A DNA stretch of 64,000 bases from Pinibacter sp031553495 (GTDB taxonomy: Bacteria > Bacteroidota > Bacteroidia > Chitinophagales > Chitinophagaceae). Positions within the stretch are counted from its first letter, which is position 1. Every line of letters begins with the position of its first letter. The position numbers and the translations under genes were made by a program. The stretch spans positions 33,103 through 97,102 of the forward strand of contig JAVBLN010000002.1 in NCBI GenBank assembly GCA_031553495.1, read 5' to 3'. Below are positions 25,194 to 32,701 of this stretch, one piece after another. The notes under the pieces were generated by a model. The model had not been told where the DNA came from, ran no database searches, and was given only the letters and a program-made list of their open reading frames with translations.

Positions 25194-26465
25194 TCACTTT
25201 TTAATATATTTTAACAAATTATTTCCTATTGCACAGTCAAGACATTTTTTCACATCGCAATACATTGATTTTAGTTCCAACAAAGCCTGGCTGTCAAATG
25301 CAGACTTATTAAGCACTCCATAACTACAAAACGCTTTGGTGATGGCATTTTTTTCCGGCGCAAGCTCCTGCAGCCAGTCCATTACTTTGTCTTTATTTTT
25401 CTGCTGATGATGATAATTGTCATAAGCAAACAATAACGGCGCTAATGAATTGATTATAAATACATTTATACTATCCTGTCCAACCTTCTTCGGCAAATAT
25501 GCCGCTCTTTCATCAAACCGGTAATGATAATGCCAATAATCGTTTGCCGTCACTTCAAATAACTTTATGATCTCTTTGACGTTTTTGCTTTCGAGAACTT
25601 GTGAAAAAAGATGAGAAGATTGATAAATAAATGCGGCCAGTTGAGCCAATCGAACCGTAGGAAAAGAAGAAGGCCGCATTCGCAAAAAATGAACCGGAAC
25701 AGTAACCGGCTTCAGACTATATTTTTTACTTAAAAAAGCATATTCCTTTTTTAGCATTACTGGATAGCTTTCTTCAAAATCACATTCAAGCAACCCCGCC
25801 TGGCCAAAAAGCATCGCTTCCAGTTGATGAATACTATTTTTATGCTTCGCTAAAATATTTATGGAAATGGAACGTGCTACGGCTTCGAACGCGTCCGCAT
25901 TTATTTTTATACCAAAATTGCGCGCCACCAGCCACCAGCACACTTCCTCCCAATGATTGTTCGACCGCGGAAACAGTTGCCCAGTTATAACAGCGGCTTT
26001 TCTTTGCATGCGTTCCACCAGCAAACGGTCTTTCCATGTAAGCCAGATAATTTCGCTCACAGACTGCAATCCTGCCGCGCATGGAATGAAACCTTGCTGC
26101 TCCATAAACGATTTATATTTCTCGATAAGCAACGAAGATATCCTGTTTTCCAAAACCAATAAAGGCAAAGTAGAATTTTCGACAGCGATATCATTTTGCC
26201 ATACCACATGCAGAATTACATTATTGTAGTTGGAATCATTTTGATGCGAGTGTTTATTCCAGTCGCTTGTGCGGATGTGCAGCTCAACATTTCCGGCCCA
26301 AAGCGTATCGCCGATTTTTATTTTGGCCTGCAAAAAATCGGGTCCCTGGTTAGTGTTGTATTTTCCTGCTGCTATAATTGAAACGGGGTCTCCTTGTTCT
26401 GTTCGCAATTCACCAGCATTAAAATATTGAAACTGCCATATAAATTGCAACAATCGTTCTGTCAT
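25194..26465 (-). CDS. DUF2851 family protein
   Basis: 423-residue cytosolic protein matching DUF2851: N-terminal LLQFIWQFQYFNAGELRT, GKYNTNQGPDFLQAKIKIG, GNVELHIRTSDWNKHSHQND and NNVILHVVWQND, then a helical part and a C-terminal cluster of Cys (YCDVKKCLDCAIGN) that may bind metal. The Gly-Pro-Asp-Phe and Glu-x-His residues are the most conserved-looking points and could form an active site related to nucleases, but no activity is known to me. ATG at 26465. It stands alone. Confidence 0.85.
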   Translation of the reverse strand: MTERLLQFIWQFQYFNAGELRTEQGDPVSIIAAGKYNTNQGPDFLQAKIKIGDTLWAGNVELHIRTSDWNKHSHQNDSNYNNVILHVVWQNDIAVENSTLPLLVLENRISSLLIEKYKSFMEQQGFIPCAAGLQSVSEIIWLTWKDRLLVERMQRKAAVITGQLFPRSNNHWEEVCWWLVARNFGIKINADAFEAVARSISINILAKHKNSIHQLEAMLFGQAGLLECDFEESYPVMLKKEYAFLSKKYSLKPVTVPVHFLRMRPSSFPTVRLAQLAAFIYQSSHLFSQVLESKNVKEIIKLFEVTANDYWHYHYRFDERAAYLPKKVGQDSINVFIINSLAPLLFAYDNYHHQQKNKDKVMDWLQELAPEKNAITKAFCSYGVLNKSAFDSQALLELKSMYCDVKKCLDCAIGNNLLKYIKK

Positions 26466-26586
26466 AAGATCAGGGTTTGTTTAAAAAAAAATATTAGGGG
26501 AAGTAAGAAGTGTAAGGCGCATGGGGTAAGGTGTAAGGCTATTCTTATTATACTTTACACAGCATACAAATATGCAAAGTTTTTTT

Positions 26587-26657
26587 GTAAATCAGCGATA
26601 GTGCTACTATTAAGCATCGTTGTGTCACTCACTTGTGCGGTTGTAATGCTATGGAGC
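26587..26657 (+). repeat. R71 repeat, forward copy
   Basis: T7 tract, ATCAGCGATAG end, left arm TGCTACTATTAAGC, type I core ending TTGTGC, right arm AATGCTATGGAGC. Confidence 0.87.
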
Positions 26658-26708
26658 GGGGGCAGGTTGCCGTTTGCTGGTGTTTTGGTACAAGCAAACC
26701 TTCAGAAG

Positions 26709-26740
26709 TTATTGAATTATCGAATCATTGAATTAATGAA
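26709..26740 (+). repeat. Octad tract (TTATTGAA type)
   Basis: TTATTGAA, TTATCGAA, TCATTGAA, TTAATGAA in exact 8-nt register. Confidence 0.8.
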
Positions 26741-26758
26741 CAATTCCATCTCAACGAA

Positions 26759-26794
26759 TTCTCAAATTTTCAAATTAGCAAATTTTCAAATTAG
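26759..26794 (-). repeat. Octad tract (TTTTCAAA type) supplying the maf stop codon
   Basis: TTCTCAAA, TTTTCAAA, TTAGCAAA, TTTTCAAA, TTAG on +. The maf stop (TCA at 26786-26788 on +) lies inside the fourth unit. Confidence 0.82.
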
Positions 26795-27352
26795 TTTTTT
26801 CGCCAACTCCTTCACTACCCTATTCACAGGCAATCCCATAACATTGTAAAAATCTCCATTAATTGATTCAATTCCTACCACCCCAATCCATTCCTGAATG
26901 GCATAAGCGCCGGCTTTATCGTAAGGTTTATACTTATCTATGTAAAACATGATTTGCTCAATGGTGAGGGAATTAAAACAGACTTCGGTGGTATTGAAAA
27001 ACGCGATTTCTTTTTCACTTTTTAAAATAACTACACCAGTAATCACCCTGTGCATCCTTCCCTGCAGCCTTCTAAGAATCTCAATCGCGTCCTCACGGTC
27101 TTCAGGTTTTCCAATAATTTCATTGTCGAGTACCACTATGGTATCCGCGGCAAGAATGGTTCTGTCGTGACTCAATTCTTTTCTTACCGCTTGCGCTTTA
27201 TTTCTTGCTATATAAACCGGGATGTCTTCAACGGGCATACCTTCCGGATAAGATTCATCGGTGTCTTTAACAATTACATCAAAAGAAATTTCCGCCCACT
27301 CCAGCAACTGTTTTCTTCGTGCCGATTGGGAAGCTAAAACAATTCTCTCCAT
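26786..27352 (-). CDS. maf: Maf-like nucleoside triphosphate pyrophosphatase
   Basis: Maf proteins hydrolyse dTTP, UTP or modified nucleotides to the monophosphate and keep them out of DNA and RNA. 188 residues. The N-terminal LASQSARRKQLLEWA loop and TDESYPEG with the conserved Glu, ARNKAQAV with the Lys, and ILAADTIVVLDNEIIGKPEDREDA with the catalytic Asp are all present, as is YAIQEWIGVVGIESINGDFYNVMGLP near the end. ATG at 27352. The prenyltransferase gene ends 3 nt upstream, so they share an operon, as in many Bacteroidota. The final codon and stop lie in a low-complexity octad tract. Confidence 0.93.
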   Translation of the reverse strand: MERIVLASQSARRKQLLEWAEISFDVIVKDTDESYPEGMPVEDIPVYIARNKAQAVRKELSHDRTILAADTIVVLDNEIIGKPEDREDAIEILRRLQGRMHRVITGVVILKSEKEIAFFNTTEVCFNSLTIEQIMFYIDKYKPYDKAGAYAIQEWIGVVGIESINGDFYNVMGLPVNRVVKELAKKLI

Positions 27353-27355
27353 ATT

Positions 27356-28318
27356 TTACATGTACAATTTAAAAAACAAGATAGACAAAATTCCCGTAAG
27401 CATTATCAATTTGATGCGCCTGCTCAACTTGTGGTAATCGGTAGAATTCGTGGATTTGTATAAATCTCTTATCAATAAAACCAAGGGTATAACAATAGCC
27501 GCAAAACAATAGATGACGCCAAGCCACCAGCCTTTCATTAAACCATACACCTGCACTATGAACATGGTTACGATCAACACAATCAACCACACGGCTATAA
27601 ACACTTTTGATGCCGGAATGCCCCACGCGATGGGCATCGTTTTGCAATCATACTTTTCGTCGCCTGCCATATCTTCCATATCTTTTATCACTTCCCTTAC
27701 TAAGGAAATAATAAAAGCGAAACCCGCATATATAATGGCAAATTTAAAAAGCGTAGTAATTTTTGATTGATACAACGATCTGAAATCGGGTGTCCAGGTC
27801 CAGTATGTTACCCGCACTTCGCTAAAATACAGCACCAGTATTACCCAGGCTGTTAATAATGAAATGATCACATTGCCTATTAGCAACTGTTTCTTGAATG
27901 TGGTGGAATAAAACAGCAAAAGCAATACACACGCAACATTGGCAGCCCACAGCAATAGATTGTGAATAACCATTCCAACAAAAAAAGTAATAGCTATACC
28001 TACAACTGAAAATACCAAATGCCAGATAATTGCCCACCTGCGCTTAATAATTTTTTGAATAACGATATCATTGGGCTTATTTACCTGGTCAATATTCAAA
28101 TCGAAATAATCATTTATTATATAACCGCCAGCCGCTATGGAAACAGAAGCGACTACCAATGCCCAAAACAAAGCCGGTGTTAATTTATTTAGAGCGGCAG
28201 CACCTTCAACCGTAAAAATTGGCAATACTATACAATAGTAAAACAATACCTGCGTAAGCACTATAAATACCAGATTTGGCCAACGAATAAGTTTTAAAAA
28301 TGCGCCTAACAATTTCAA
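27356..28318 (-). CDS. UbiA-family prenyltransferase, likely geranylgeranylglycerol-phosphate type
   Basis: Membrane protein of 320 residues with about eight or nine hydrophobic segments. The two Asp-rich prenyl-diphosphate motifs are NDYFDLNID (residues 69-77) followed by QVNKPND, and DMEDMAGDEKYDCKT near residue 215. In Bacteroidota this gene next to maf is usually called geranylgeranylglycerol-phosphate geranylgeranyltransferase; the true acceptor is unproven. The start is TTG at 28318: an in-frame stop (TAA) lies two codons upstream and no ATG is available, while MKLLGAFLKLIRWPNL is the normal beginning. maf follows with a 3-nt gap, so the two are translated from one mRNA. Confidence 0.87.
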   Translation of the reverse strand: MKLLGAFLKLIRWPNLVFIVLTQVLFYYCIVLPIFTVEGAAALNKLTPALFWALVVASVSIAAGGYIINDYFDLNIDQVNKPNDIVIQKIIKRRWAIIWHLVFSVVGIAITFFVGMVIHNLLLWAANVACVLLLLFYSTTFKKQLLIGNVIISLLTAWVILVLYFSEVRVTYWTWTPDFRSLYQSKITTLFKFAIIYAGFAFIISLVREVIKDMEDMAGDEKYDCKTMPIAWGIPASKVFIAVWLIVLIVTMFIVQVYGLMKGWWLGVIYCFAAIVIPLVLLIRDLYKSTNSTDYHKLSRRIKLIMLTGILSILFFKLYM

Positions 28319-28411
28319 GAGTTAGTATTTTAAGATTAAGACCACCAAGTTACAGAAAGTTTTTTCTTTGGAACCTTAAGGTTAAGACAAAATTAGAGGT
28401 AGAGGTCGGTA

Positions 28412-28460
28412 GGCAGTTGACAGTAGAGAAGTCAGAGATCAGAAATCAGACGCCAGAAGA
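28412..28460 (+). repeat. Heptad tract, two flavours in one register
   Basis: GGCAGTT, GACAGTA, GAGAAGT, CAGAGAT, CAGAAAT, CAGACGC, CAGAAGA: seven units in 7-nt register that drift from a CAGTT type to a CAGAAAT type. Confidence 0.8.
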
Positions 28461-28466
28461 AATTGT

Positions 28467-28567
28467 TAACCACAAGGTTCACCAGGAAAGCACAAGGCAC
28501 ACAAGAGTTGGTAACAATTCAGCAAACCCTTGTGTGCCTTGTGCCTCTATTGTGCTCCTTGTGGTTA
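28467..28567 (+). repeat. P101 palindromic element, copy 3
   Basis: Best-paired copy: TAACCACAAGG at one end and CCTTGTGGTTA at the other, inner arms GCACAAGGCACACAAG and CTTGTGTGCCTTGTGC fully complementary. Confidence 0.9.
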
Positions 28568-28608
28568 AACATTAACTAAGAGCGTCATTTAGTTCCTTGT
28601 TGCTTATT

Positions 28609-28679
28609 GCCGAATAGAATTACTATAGTACAAGAGTGCGACGCAACGGCTGTTTCATAGCAATTCAAATGTTGGGCTC
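28609..28679 (-). repeat. R71 repeat, reverse, degenerate hybrid
   Basis: On - : left arm diverged, core TTGCGTCGCACTCTTGTAC joins the type II palindrome to the type I tail, right arm TAATTCTATTCGGC. Confidence 0.75.
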
Positions 28680-28770
28680 ATAATAAAAACATGTCTTACA
28701 TGCGGTTCTTATTAATAATTACCTTGACAATGACATCTTCTTCTGATTTCTGACTTCTGCCCTCTCCTCC

Positions 28771-29298
28771 TCACTTACTTTGCACCGACACATCAATATT
28801 CCAGTCACCGCGCAATTTCATTACTTTTTCAATCACATCCCGCACACAACCGCAACCGCCCTGCAATGGAGAAATATATGACGATATGTGCTTAATTTCC
28901 CCAACAGCATCGGCCGGCGCACAAGCAATACCGGCCTCTTTCATTACCTCGTAATCAGGTATATCATCTCCCATATATAGAATTTCTTCGCGGCTAACCC
29001 CATTGCGCTCCATATATTCCCTCATCACCTCTATTTTATTATGCACTTTCAGGAAAATTTCCTGTTCTTTAATACCCAGTTTTGTAAGCCTCATGGCTAC
29101 CGCATCTGACGCGCCTCCGGAAATTATTACAATTCTATATCCTTTTTTTATAGCAAGCTGCATCGCATATCCATCTTTTGTATTCATACAGCGCACCATT
29201 TGTCCGTCTTCCAGCAGTAAAATGCCGGCATCCGTCAGTACACCATCTACATCAAAAATAAAAGTGTTGATCTTAGCAAAACGGTTTAATAAACTCAT
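28771..29298 (-). CDS. kdsC: KdsC-like HAD phosphatase (KDO-8-phosphate phosphatase type)
   Basis: 175-residue tetrameric-type HAD phosphatase without cap. The motifs are FDVDGVLTDAG with nucleophile Asp16 and Asp18, IISGGAS (motif II), a conserved Lys region EIFLKVHNK and GDDIPDYEVM (motif IV). KdsC removes the phosphate from KDO-8-P in lipopolysaccharide inner-core synthesis; the C-terminal GGCGCVRDVIEKVM is usual for the group. The frame continues up to 29391, but that would run over a -7 box (29347-29354) and into a palindromic repeat, so the ATG at 29298 is chosen. Related HAD enzymes act on other sugar acids, so the substrate is probable rather than certain. Confidence 0.88.
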   Translation of the reverse strand: MSLLNRFAKINTFIFDVDGVLTDAGILLLEDGQMVRCMNTKDGYAMQLAIKKGYRIVIISGGASDAVAMRLTKLGIKEQEIFLKVHNKIEVMREYMERNGVSREEILYMGDDIPDYEVMKEAGIACAPADAVGEIKHISSYISPLQGGCGCVRDVIEKVMKLRGDWNIDVSVQSK

Positions 29299-29346
29299 GT
29301 GGATTAATTTATTATTCGATATTGAAATATTACAAGCAAGTGCGGG

Positions 29347-29354
29347 CAAAGTTA
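29347..29354 (-). promoter_or_regulatory. -7 promoter box for kdsC
   Basis: TAACTTTG on the - strand. The predicted start near 29340 gives a 42-nt leader to the ATG at 29298. Confidence 0.5.
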
Positions 29355-29396
29355 TTGTTATACGAGCGATTTCCGTTTTTCTTTTATCCACGAATT

Positions 29397-29488
29397 ACTC
29401 GAATTACTCGAAGAATGCCTAACGGCGATTTATTAAAATACTTTTTGCTTCCTGTGATTAATTCGTGGAAATTGGTGTAATTCGTGGA
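29397..29488. repeat. TTCGTGG palindromic element, copy 2
   Basis: TCCACGAATTACTCGAATT on the left, TTAATTCGTGG and GTGTAATTCGTGGA on the right. Same ends and arm words as 19116-19217; the middle differs. Confidence 0.8.
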
Positions 29489-29567
29489 CAAGACGTTTGC
29501 CTTGCAATAAAGAAGTAGCGTATATTGATTAAATTTGATTACCAATTAATCAACCCCACCGCTTGTC

Positions 29568-30254
29568 ATGAACTTGAAAAAACATTATGATAATTTATGG
29601 TACAGATCGCTAAGCAAGTTTAATAACGGCGTTTTTGAGTATGACCATTTGATCAATTCAAAAAACGATACCCGTTATGGAGTTTCATTAATTATGAGAC
29701 CATCGAACGAAATAAAGAAATCCATACAAAAAATGTTTACCAAATTTCGCCGACTGGAACCGGGGCAATACTATTATCCGGCAACAGATATACATATAAC
29801 GGCACTAACACTCATTTCCGGTTTACAGGGCTTTTCGTTGAATCAAATACAACCTGCTGCTTACATAAACGTAGTGGAAGAAGCATTGATAAATAAAAAA
29901 GCATTTAATATTCGTTTTTCGGGCATCACCGCATCACCGTCGTGTATATTGTTGCAAGGTTACCCGGATAATGATACTTTACAAAACATTCGCTATAAAC
30001 TGCGGGAACTGTTTGCTACTAAAGGTTTACATGCGTCTATTGATAAACGTTATTCTCTGGTTGCCGCACATTCAACAGTCATCAGGTTTAAAGAAAAGAT
30101 CAATAACAGTACCGCTTTCATAAATACAATAAAAGCCTATAGAAATACCGATTTTGGATGGAGTCATATAAACACAATGGAACTTACGTACAACGACTGG
30201 TACATGAAAAAAAATAAAAGCACCACATTAGCTACGTTTGTGCTTCCGGAGTGA
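29568..30254 (+). CDS. 2H phosphoesterase superfamily protein (LigT/2'-5' RNA ligase-like)
   Basis: 228 residues, soluble. Two His-x-Thr-like motifs typical of the 2H fold are present: DIHITALTLIS near residue 84 and AAHSTVIRF near residue 167. They are separated by about 80 residues and each is followed by a hydrophobic strand. 2H enzymes act on 2',3'-cyclic phosphates or related esters in RNA and nucleotide metabolism; the substrate here is unknown. ATG at 29568, shortly after a TTCGTGG palindrome. Monocistronic. The C-terminal part (WYMKKNKSTTLATFVLPE) ends in a strand as in related proteins. Confidence 0.78.
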   Translation: MNLKKHYDNLWYRSLSKFNNGVFEYDHLINSKNDTRYGVSLIMRPSNEIKKSIQKMFTKFRRLEPGQYYYPATDIHITALTLISGLQGFSLNQIQPAAYINVVEEALINKKAFNIRFSGITASPSCILLQGYPDNDTLQNIRYKLRELFATKGLHASIDKRYSLVAAHSTVIRFKEKINNSTAFINTIKAYRNTDFGWSHINTMELTYNDWYMKKNKSTTLATFVLPE

Positions 30255-30325
30255 AAGAAGGAATTAGAAATAAGATATCAGAAGTCAGGAAGCACTGAGG
30301 TAATGCTGTTTGAGTTAATATTTTA

Positions 30326-30397
30326 TGGTACCGGCGGCAGTTTTTCATGGCGTCATCGTTGCGTCGCATTTCGTTCATCTGTAGTATTTCATGGCAA
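30326..30397 (+). repeat. R71 repeat, forward, type II core with matched b arms
   Basis: GGTACCGGCGGCA, left arm TTTTTCATGGCGTCAT, core TTGCGTCGCATTTCGTTCAT, right arm GTAGTATTTCATGGCAAC. Confidence 0.87.
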
Positions 30398-30405
30398 CTT
30401 TTCTT

Positions 30406-30456
30406 TAACCACAAGGGGCACAATAGGCGGCACACACTAGGAATTGCTGAATAACA
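30406..30456. repeat. P101 half copy (decayed)
   Basis: TAACCACAAGGGGCACAATA matches the arm seen at 20706, then diverges through CACACACTAGG and ends near GAATTGCTGAATAACAA. The other arm is missing. Confidence 0.65.
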
Positions 30457-30585
30457 ATGATACTCTTAAACATAAACTTCCCATCACTCTGTATTCTGCC
30501 AACTGACTTCTGATCTCTGACATCTGGATTTCTGATTTCTCTACTGCCTACTGCCTTCTGTTATCTGCCCACTGATCTCCCATAG

Positions 30586-30713
30586 CTGGCGCAGGTCTCC
30601 TGACCTGTGCCCACGCGTTACTTGACTAATAACTAAGAAAAGTTCATTGACAACATCCTTACTTTCAGATAAAATAAGTAACGACTAGGCACAGACCGGG
30701 AGGCCTGCGCCAG
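30586..30713. repeat. P128 palindromic element, tandem copy 1
   Basis: Ends CTGGCGCAGGTC and GGCCTGCGCCAG pair across 128 bp, and an inner CGTTACTT/AAGTAACG stem is exact. The next copy starts 189 bp further on. Confidence 0.88.
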
Positions 30714-30774
30714 ATATACTTCTGACACTGATTTCTGATTTCTCTACTGCTAACTGCCTACTGATCTCTCGTAG

Positions 30775-30902
30775 CTGGCGCAGGTCTCCTGACCTGTGCC
30801 CACGCGTTACTTAACTAATAACTAAGAAAAGTTCATTGACAACATCGTTACTTTCAGATAAAATAAGTAACGACTAGGTACAGGCCGGGAAGCCTGCGCC
30901 AG
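30775..30902. repeat. P128 palindromic element, tandem copy 2
   Basis: Same 128-bp length with only a few substitutions from copy 1 (for example GACTAGGTACAGGCCGG instead of GACTAGGCACAGACCGG). Both flanks are shared too, so the duplicated unit is about 189 bp. Confidence 0.88.
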
Positions 30903-30932
30903 ATATACTTCTGACACTGATTTCTGATTTCT

Positions 30933-30974
30933 CTACTGCCAACTGCCTACTGTCATCTGCCCACTGACATTTCA
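30933..30974 (-). repeat. Heptad tract (CTACTGC type) reaching a stop codon
   Basis: CTACTGC, CAACTGC, CTACTGT, CATCTGC, CCACTGA, CATTTCA on +. The final TCA is the stop codon (30972-30974) of the propeller gene on -. Confidence 0.78.
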
Positions 30975-31811
30975 CTTCAACTGATACGCCGCCACACTTT
31001 TTTTCAAAAAAGTAGGCACATATACAATTTTATTTTTTGGATCAAAACCGATATCGGCGGTATTACTTTTTTCATTCCTGGTATCAAGCATTTGCTGCAC
31101 ACTGCCGTTTTTCACATAGTAAACAACACCTATCCAGCAGCTAACTATAAATTCATTTGGTGCTACCATTTCAATTCCATCTGTACTTTTCTCCATGCCA
31201 CCGGCCACTTTTACAGCGTTTTTCACATCCCGTTTTTCAACGTTTCGCGTATTAAATTTTAGCAACTCACCAGCGGAAAGCACATACAGATCATTGCCTA
31301 CAGATAATAAACCATTCGCATTGTTTATATCATCAATAAACAAGCTTACGTTACCATCTTTAATCCGGTGTACTTTGTTTTTACGGGAGTCAGATACATA
31401 CACAGTACCCTTCTTATCGATGGTAATATCATTTAAAAACAGGGCGCCTTCTACAGGTATTTTTTTAACAATCTTACGTTCTGCAATATTTATAACCATC
31501 ACATCTGAAAGATCAGCTACATACATAAGCCCTTTATGAACGCCGATTCCCTTAGGTGCATTCAAACCGGTAATCCATGAAGCATTCCTCATGGAACCGT
31601 CAAGATTTAGTATAGCCACACCGCCTTTTCCATCTTTCTGATCTCCGGCGCCATCAATAAGCGATACATACAACAATTTATTTTTTGCGTCAAATTTTAC
31701 CGATTCGGGTATTGGCAGAATAGTATCAGTCTGCCATATTTTTGTTAGTGAATGCTGCGCTTGCAAACCCCCAAAGACAAGTAAAGTAGCAACGGTTAAT
31801 ATGTATTTCAT
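30972..31811 (-). CDS. Secreted six-bladed beta-propeller protein (SMP-30/gluconolactonase-like)
   Basis: 279 residues with a signal peptide (MKYILTVATLLVFGGLQAQ). Repeated propeller blades are visible: PESVKFDAKNKLLYVSLIDG, LNAPKGIGVHKGLMYVADLS, LNDITIDKKGTVYVSDSRKNKVHRI, NANGLLSVGNDLYVLSAGELLKF and IGFDPKNKIVYVPTFLKKSV. The NDITIDKKGTVYVSDS and NGLL residues resemble the metal-binding Asn/Asp positions of SMP-30/gluconolactonases and of NHL-like propellers. A periplasmic lactonase or a binding protein are both possible. ATG at 31811. No neighbour gives a clue. Confidence 0.78.
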   Translation of the reverse strand: MKYILTVATLLVFGGLQAQHSLTKIWQTDTILPIPESVKFDAKNKLLYVSLIDGAGDQKDGKGGVAILNLDGSMRNASWITGLNAPKGIGVHKGLMYVADLSDVMVINIAERKIVKKIPVEGALFLNDITIDKKGTVYVSDSRKNKVHRIKDGNVSLFIDDINNANGLLSVGNDLYVLSAGELLKFNTRNVEKRDVKNAVKVAGGMEKSTDGIEMVAPNEFIVSCWIGVVYYVKNGSVQQMLDTRNEKSNTADIGFDPKNKIVYVPTFLKKSVAAYQLK

Positions 31812-32111
31812 AATTCAAATATTTGAGGGTTCTAACATAAGGATTTTTTTTGAGAGAGGAGGCAGAAATCAGAAGTCGGTTGACAGCGTTTAACCACAAG
31901 GTTCACCAGGAAAGCACAAGGCACACAAGGGTTGGTAGCAATTCAGCAAGCCCTTGTGTACCTTGAGCCTCTATTGTGCCCCTTGTGGTTAAACAACGGT
32001 GCTGTTCTACATGTTAGCTCCATGTGTGGGATAAACAACTAAAAAATTGGCTACTTTTTTCAGGACGTGACACTGCCTACTGCCTTCTGTCTACTGACCT
32101 CTGATTTCCCA
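31812..32111. other. 300-bp intergenic region
   Basis: Short heptad pieces (31858-31880), P101 copy 4 (31891-31991) and the 80-bp extension shared with 4788-4867 (31992-32072), then CTACTGC-type heptads. Confidence 0.65.
31891..31991 (+). repeat. P101 palindromic element, copy 4
   Basis: 101 bp, same orientation as copies 1 and 3. With copy 1 it shares a further ~80 bp: ACGGTGCTGTT, GGGATAAACAA and CAGGACGTGACA at matching positions. Confidence 0.88.
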
Positions 32112-32651
32112 CTAAAACACAAACTTTGCTACCGCGTCCGGCTTATTCAGTCTAAGACTTTTACGTGTGCCATTAACCGTTACATGCATAATACTGATCT
32201 GACCATCAAACTCTTCAAACAACAAAGTATTGTTTATTTCCAATTGCTTAACTGATGTCACATTATTTACCTGCAGATAGCACCACGCCGCTTCTTTTTC
32301 TTTTTCATAACCTATATATTGAAGTGCAACCGGTTTTCCGTCAACCTTCAATTGTAAATGTTTCACAAGGTAATCGCTAATCATTTTTCCGGTTTTGGAT
32401 TTGTCTTTTACATTGGTAAGATCTACCGCAGTTTTATTAATGTTGGTTAATGTTTTTTCAAGATCATCTAAGAAAAGTTTGCAACTTATTTCAAGGATTT
32501 TTTCCTTTGAATTATGATTTATTTCTGTAACGCTAACGTAAAATGGATGCGCCGTTTTCATAACATCTCCGGCTTTGTGAAAACTACTAAGTAAAAAACA
32601 AACAAACATTAGTACGCATAAGAATTGCCATTTATAAAATCTATTCACCAT
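32112..32651 (-). CDS. DUF6702-like secreted protein
   Basis: 179 residues. The N-terminus (FLCVLMFVCFLLSSFHKAGDV) is a signal peptide or single membrane anchor, followed by AHPFYVSVTEINHNSKEKILEISCKLFLDDLEKTLTN, the characteristic opening of this Bacteroidota family, and a strand-rich body ending FDGQISIMHVTVNGTRKSLRLNKPDAVAKFVF. It lies back to back with the HupE-like gene (50 bp between starts). DUF6702, HupE-like and M1 peptidase genes often occur together in Bacteroidota, so they may serve one process, but the job is unknown. Confidence 0.82.
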   Translation of the reverse strand: MVNRFYKWQFLCVLMFVCFLLSSFHKAGDVMKTAHPFYVSVTEINHNSKEKILEISCKLFLDDLEKTLTNINKTAVDLTNVKDKSKTGKMISDYLVKHLQLKVDGKPVALQYIGYEKEKEAAWCYLQVNNVTSVKQLEINNTLLFEEFDGQISIMHVTVNGTRKSLRLNKPDAVAKFVF

Positions 32652-32701
32652 TTACAAACATTTTTTTCGCAAGACAAAAGTCTTGATTATTTTCAAATCT
32701 T

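Larger units (their letters stand above)
26466..26785. other. Intergenic region, 320 bp
   Basis: R71 copy (26587-26657), a degenerate GGTTGCC stretch, then two 8-nt-period tracts (26709-26740 and 26759-26794) that run into the maf stop codon. Confidence 0.6.
28319..28770. other. Intergenic region, 452 bp, repeat-filled
   Basis: Heptad tract (28412-28460), P101 copy 3 (28467-28567) and a degenerate reverse R71 (28609-28679). It separates kdsC from ubiA-maf. No promoter box was found for ubiA. Confidence 0.6.
30255..30971. other. 717-bp intergenic region of stacked repeats
   Basis: R71 (30326-30397), a half P101 (30406-30456), heptad text (about 30490-30580), P128 in two tandem copies with 189-bp period (30586-30713 and 30775-30902), each followed by heptads. 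Virtually the whole gap is repeat-derived. No coding potential was seen. Confidence 0.75.
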
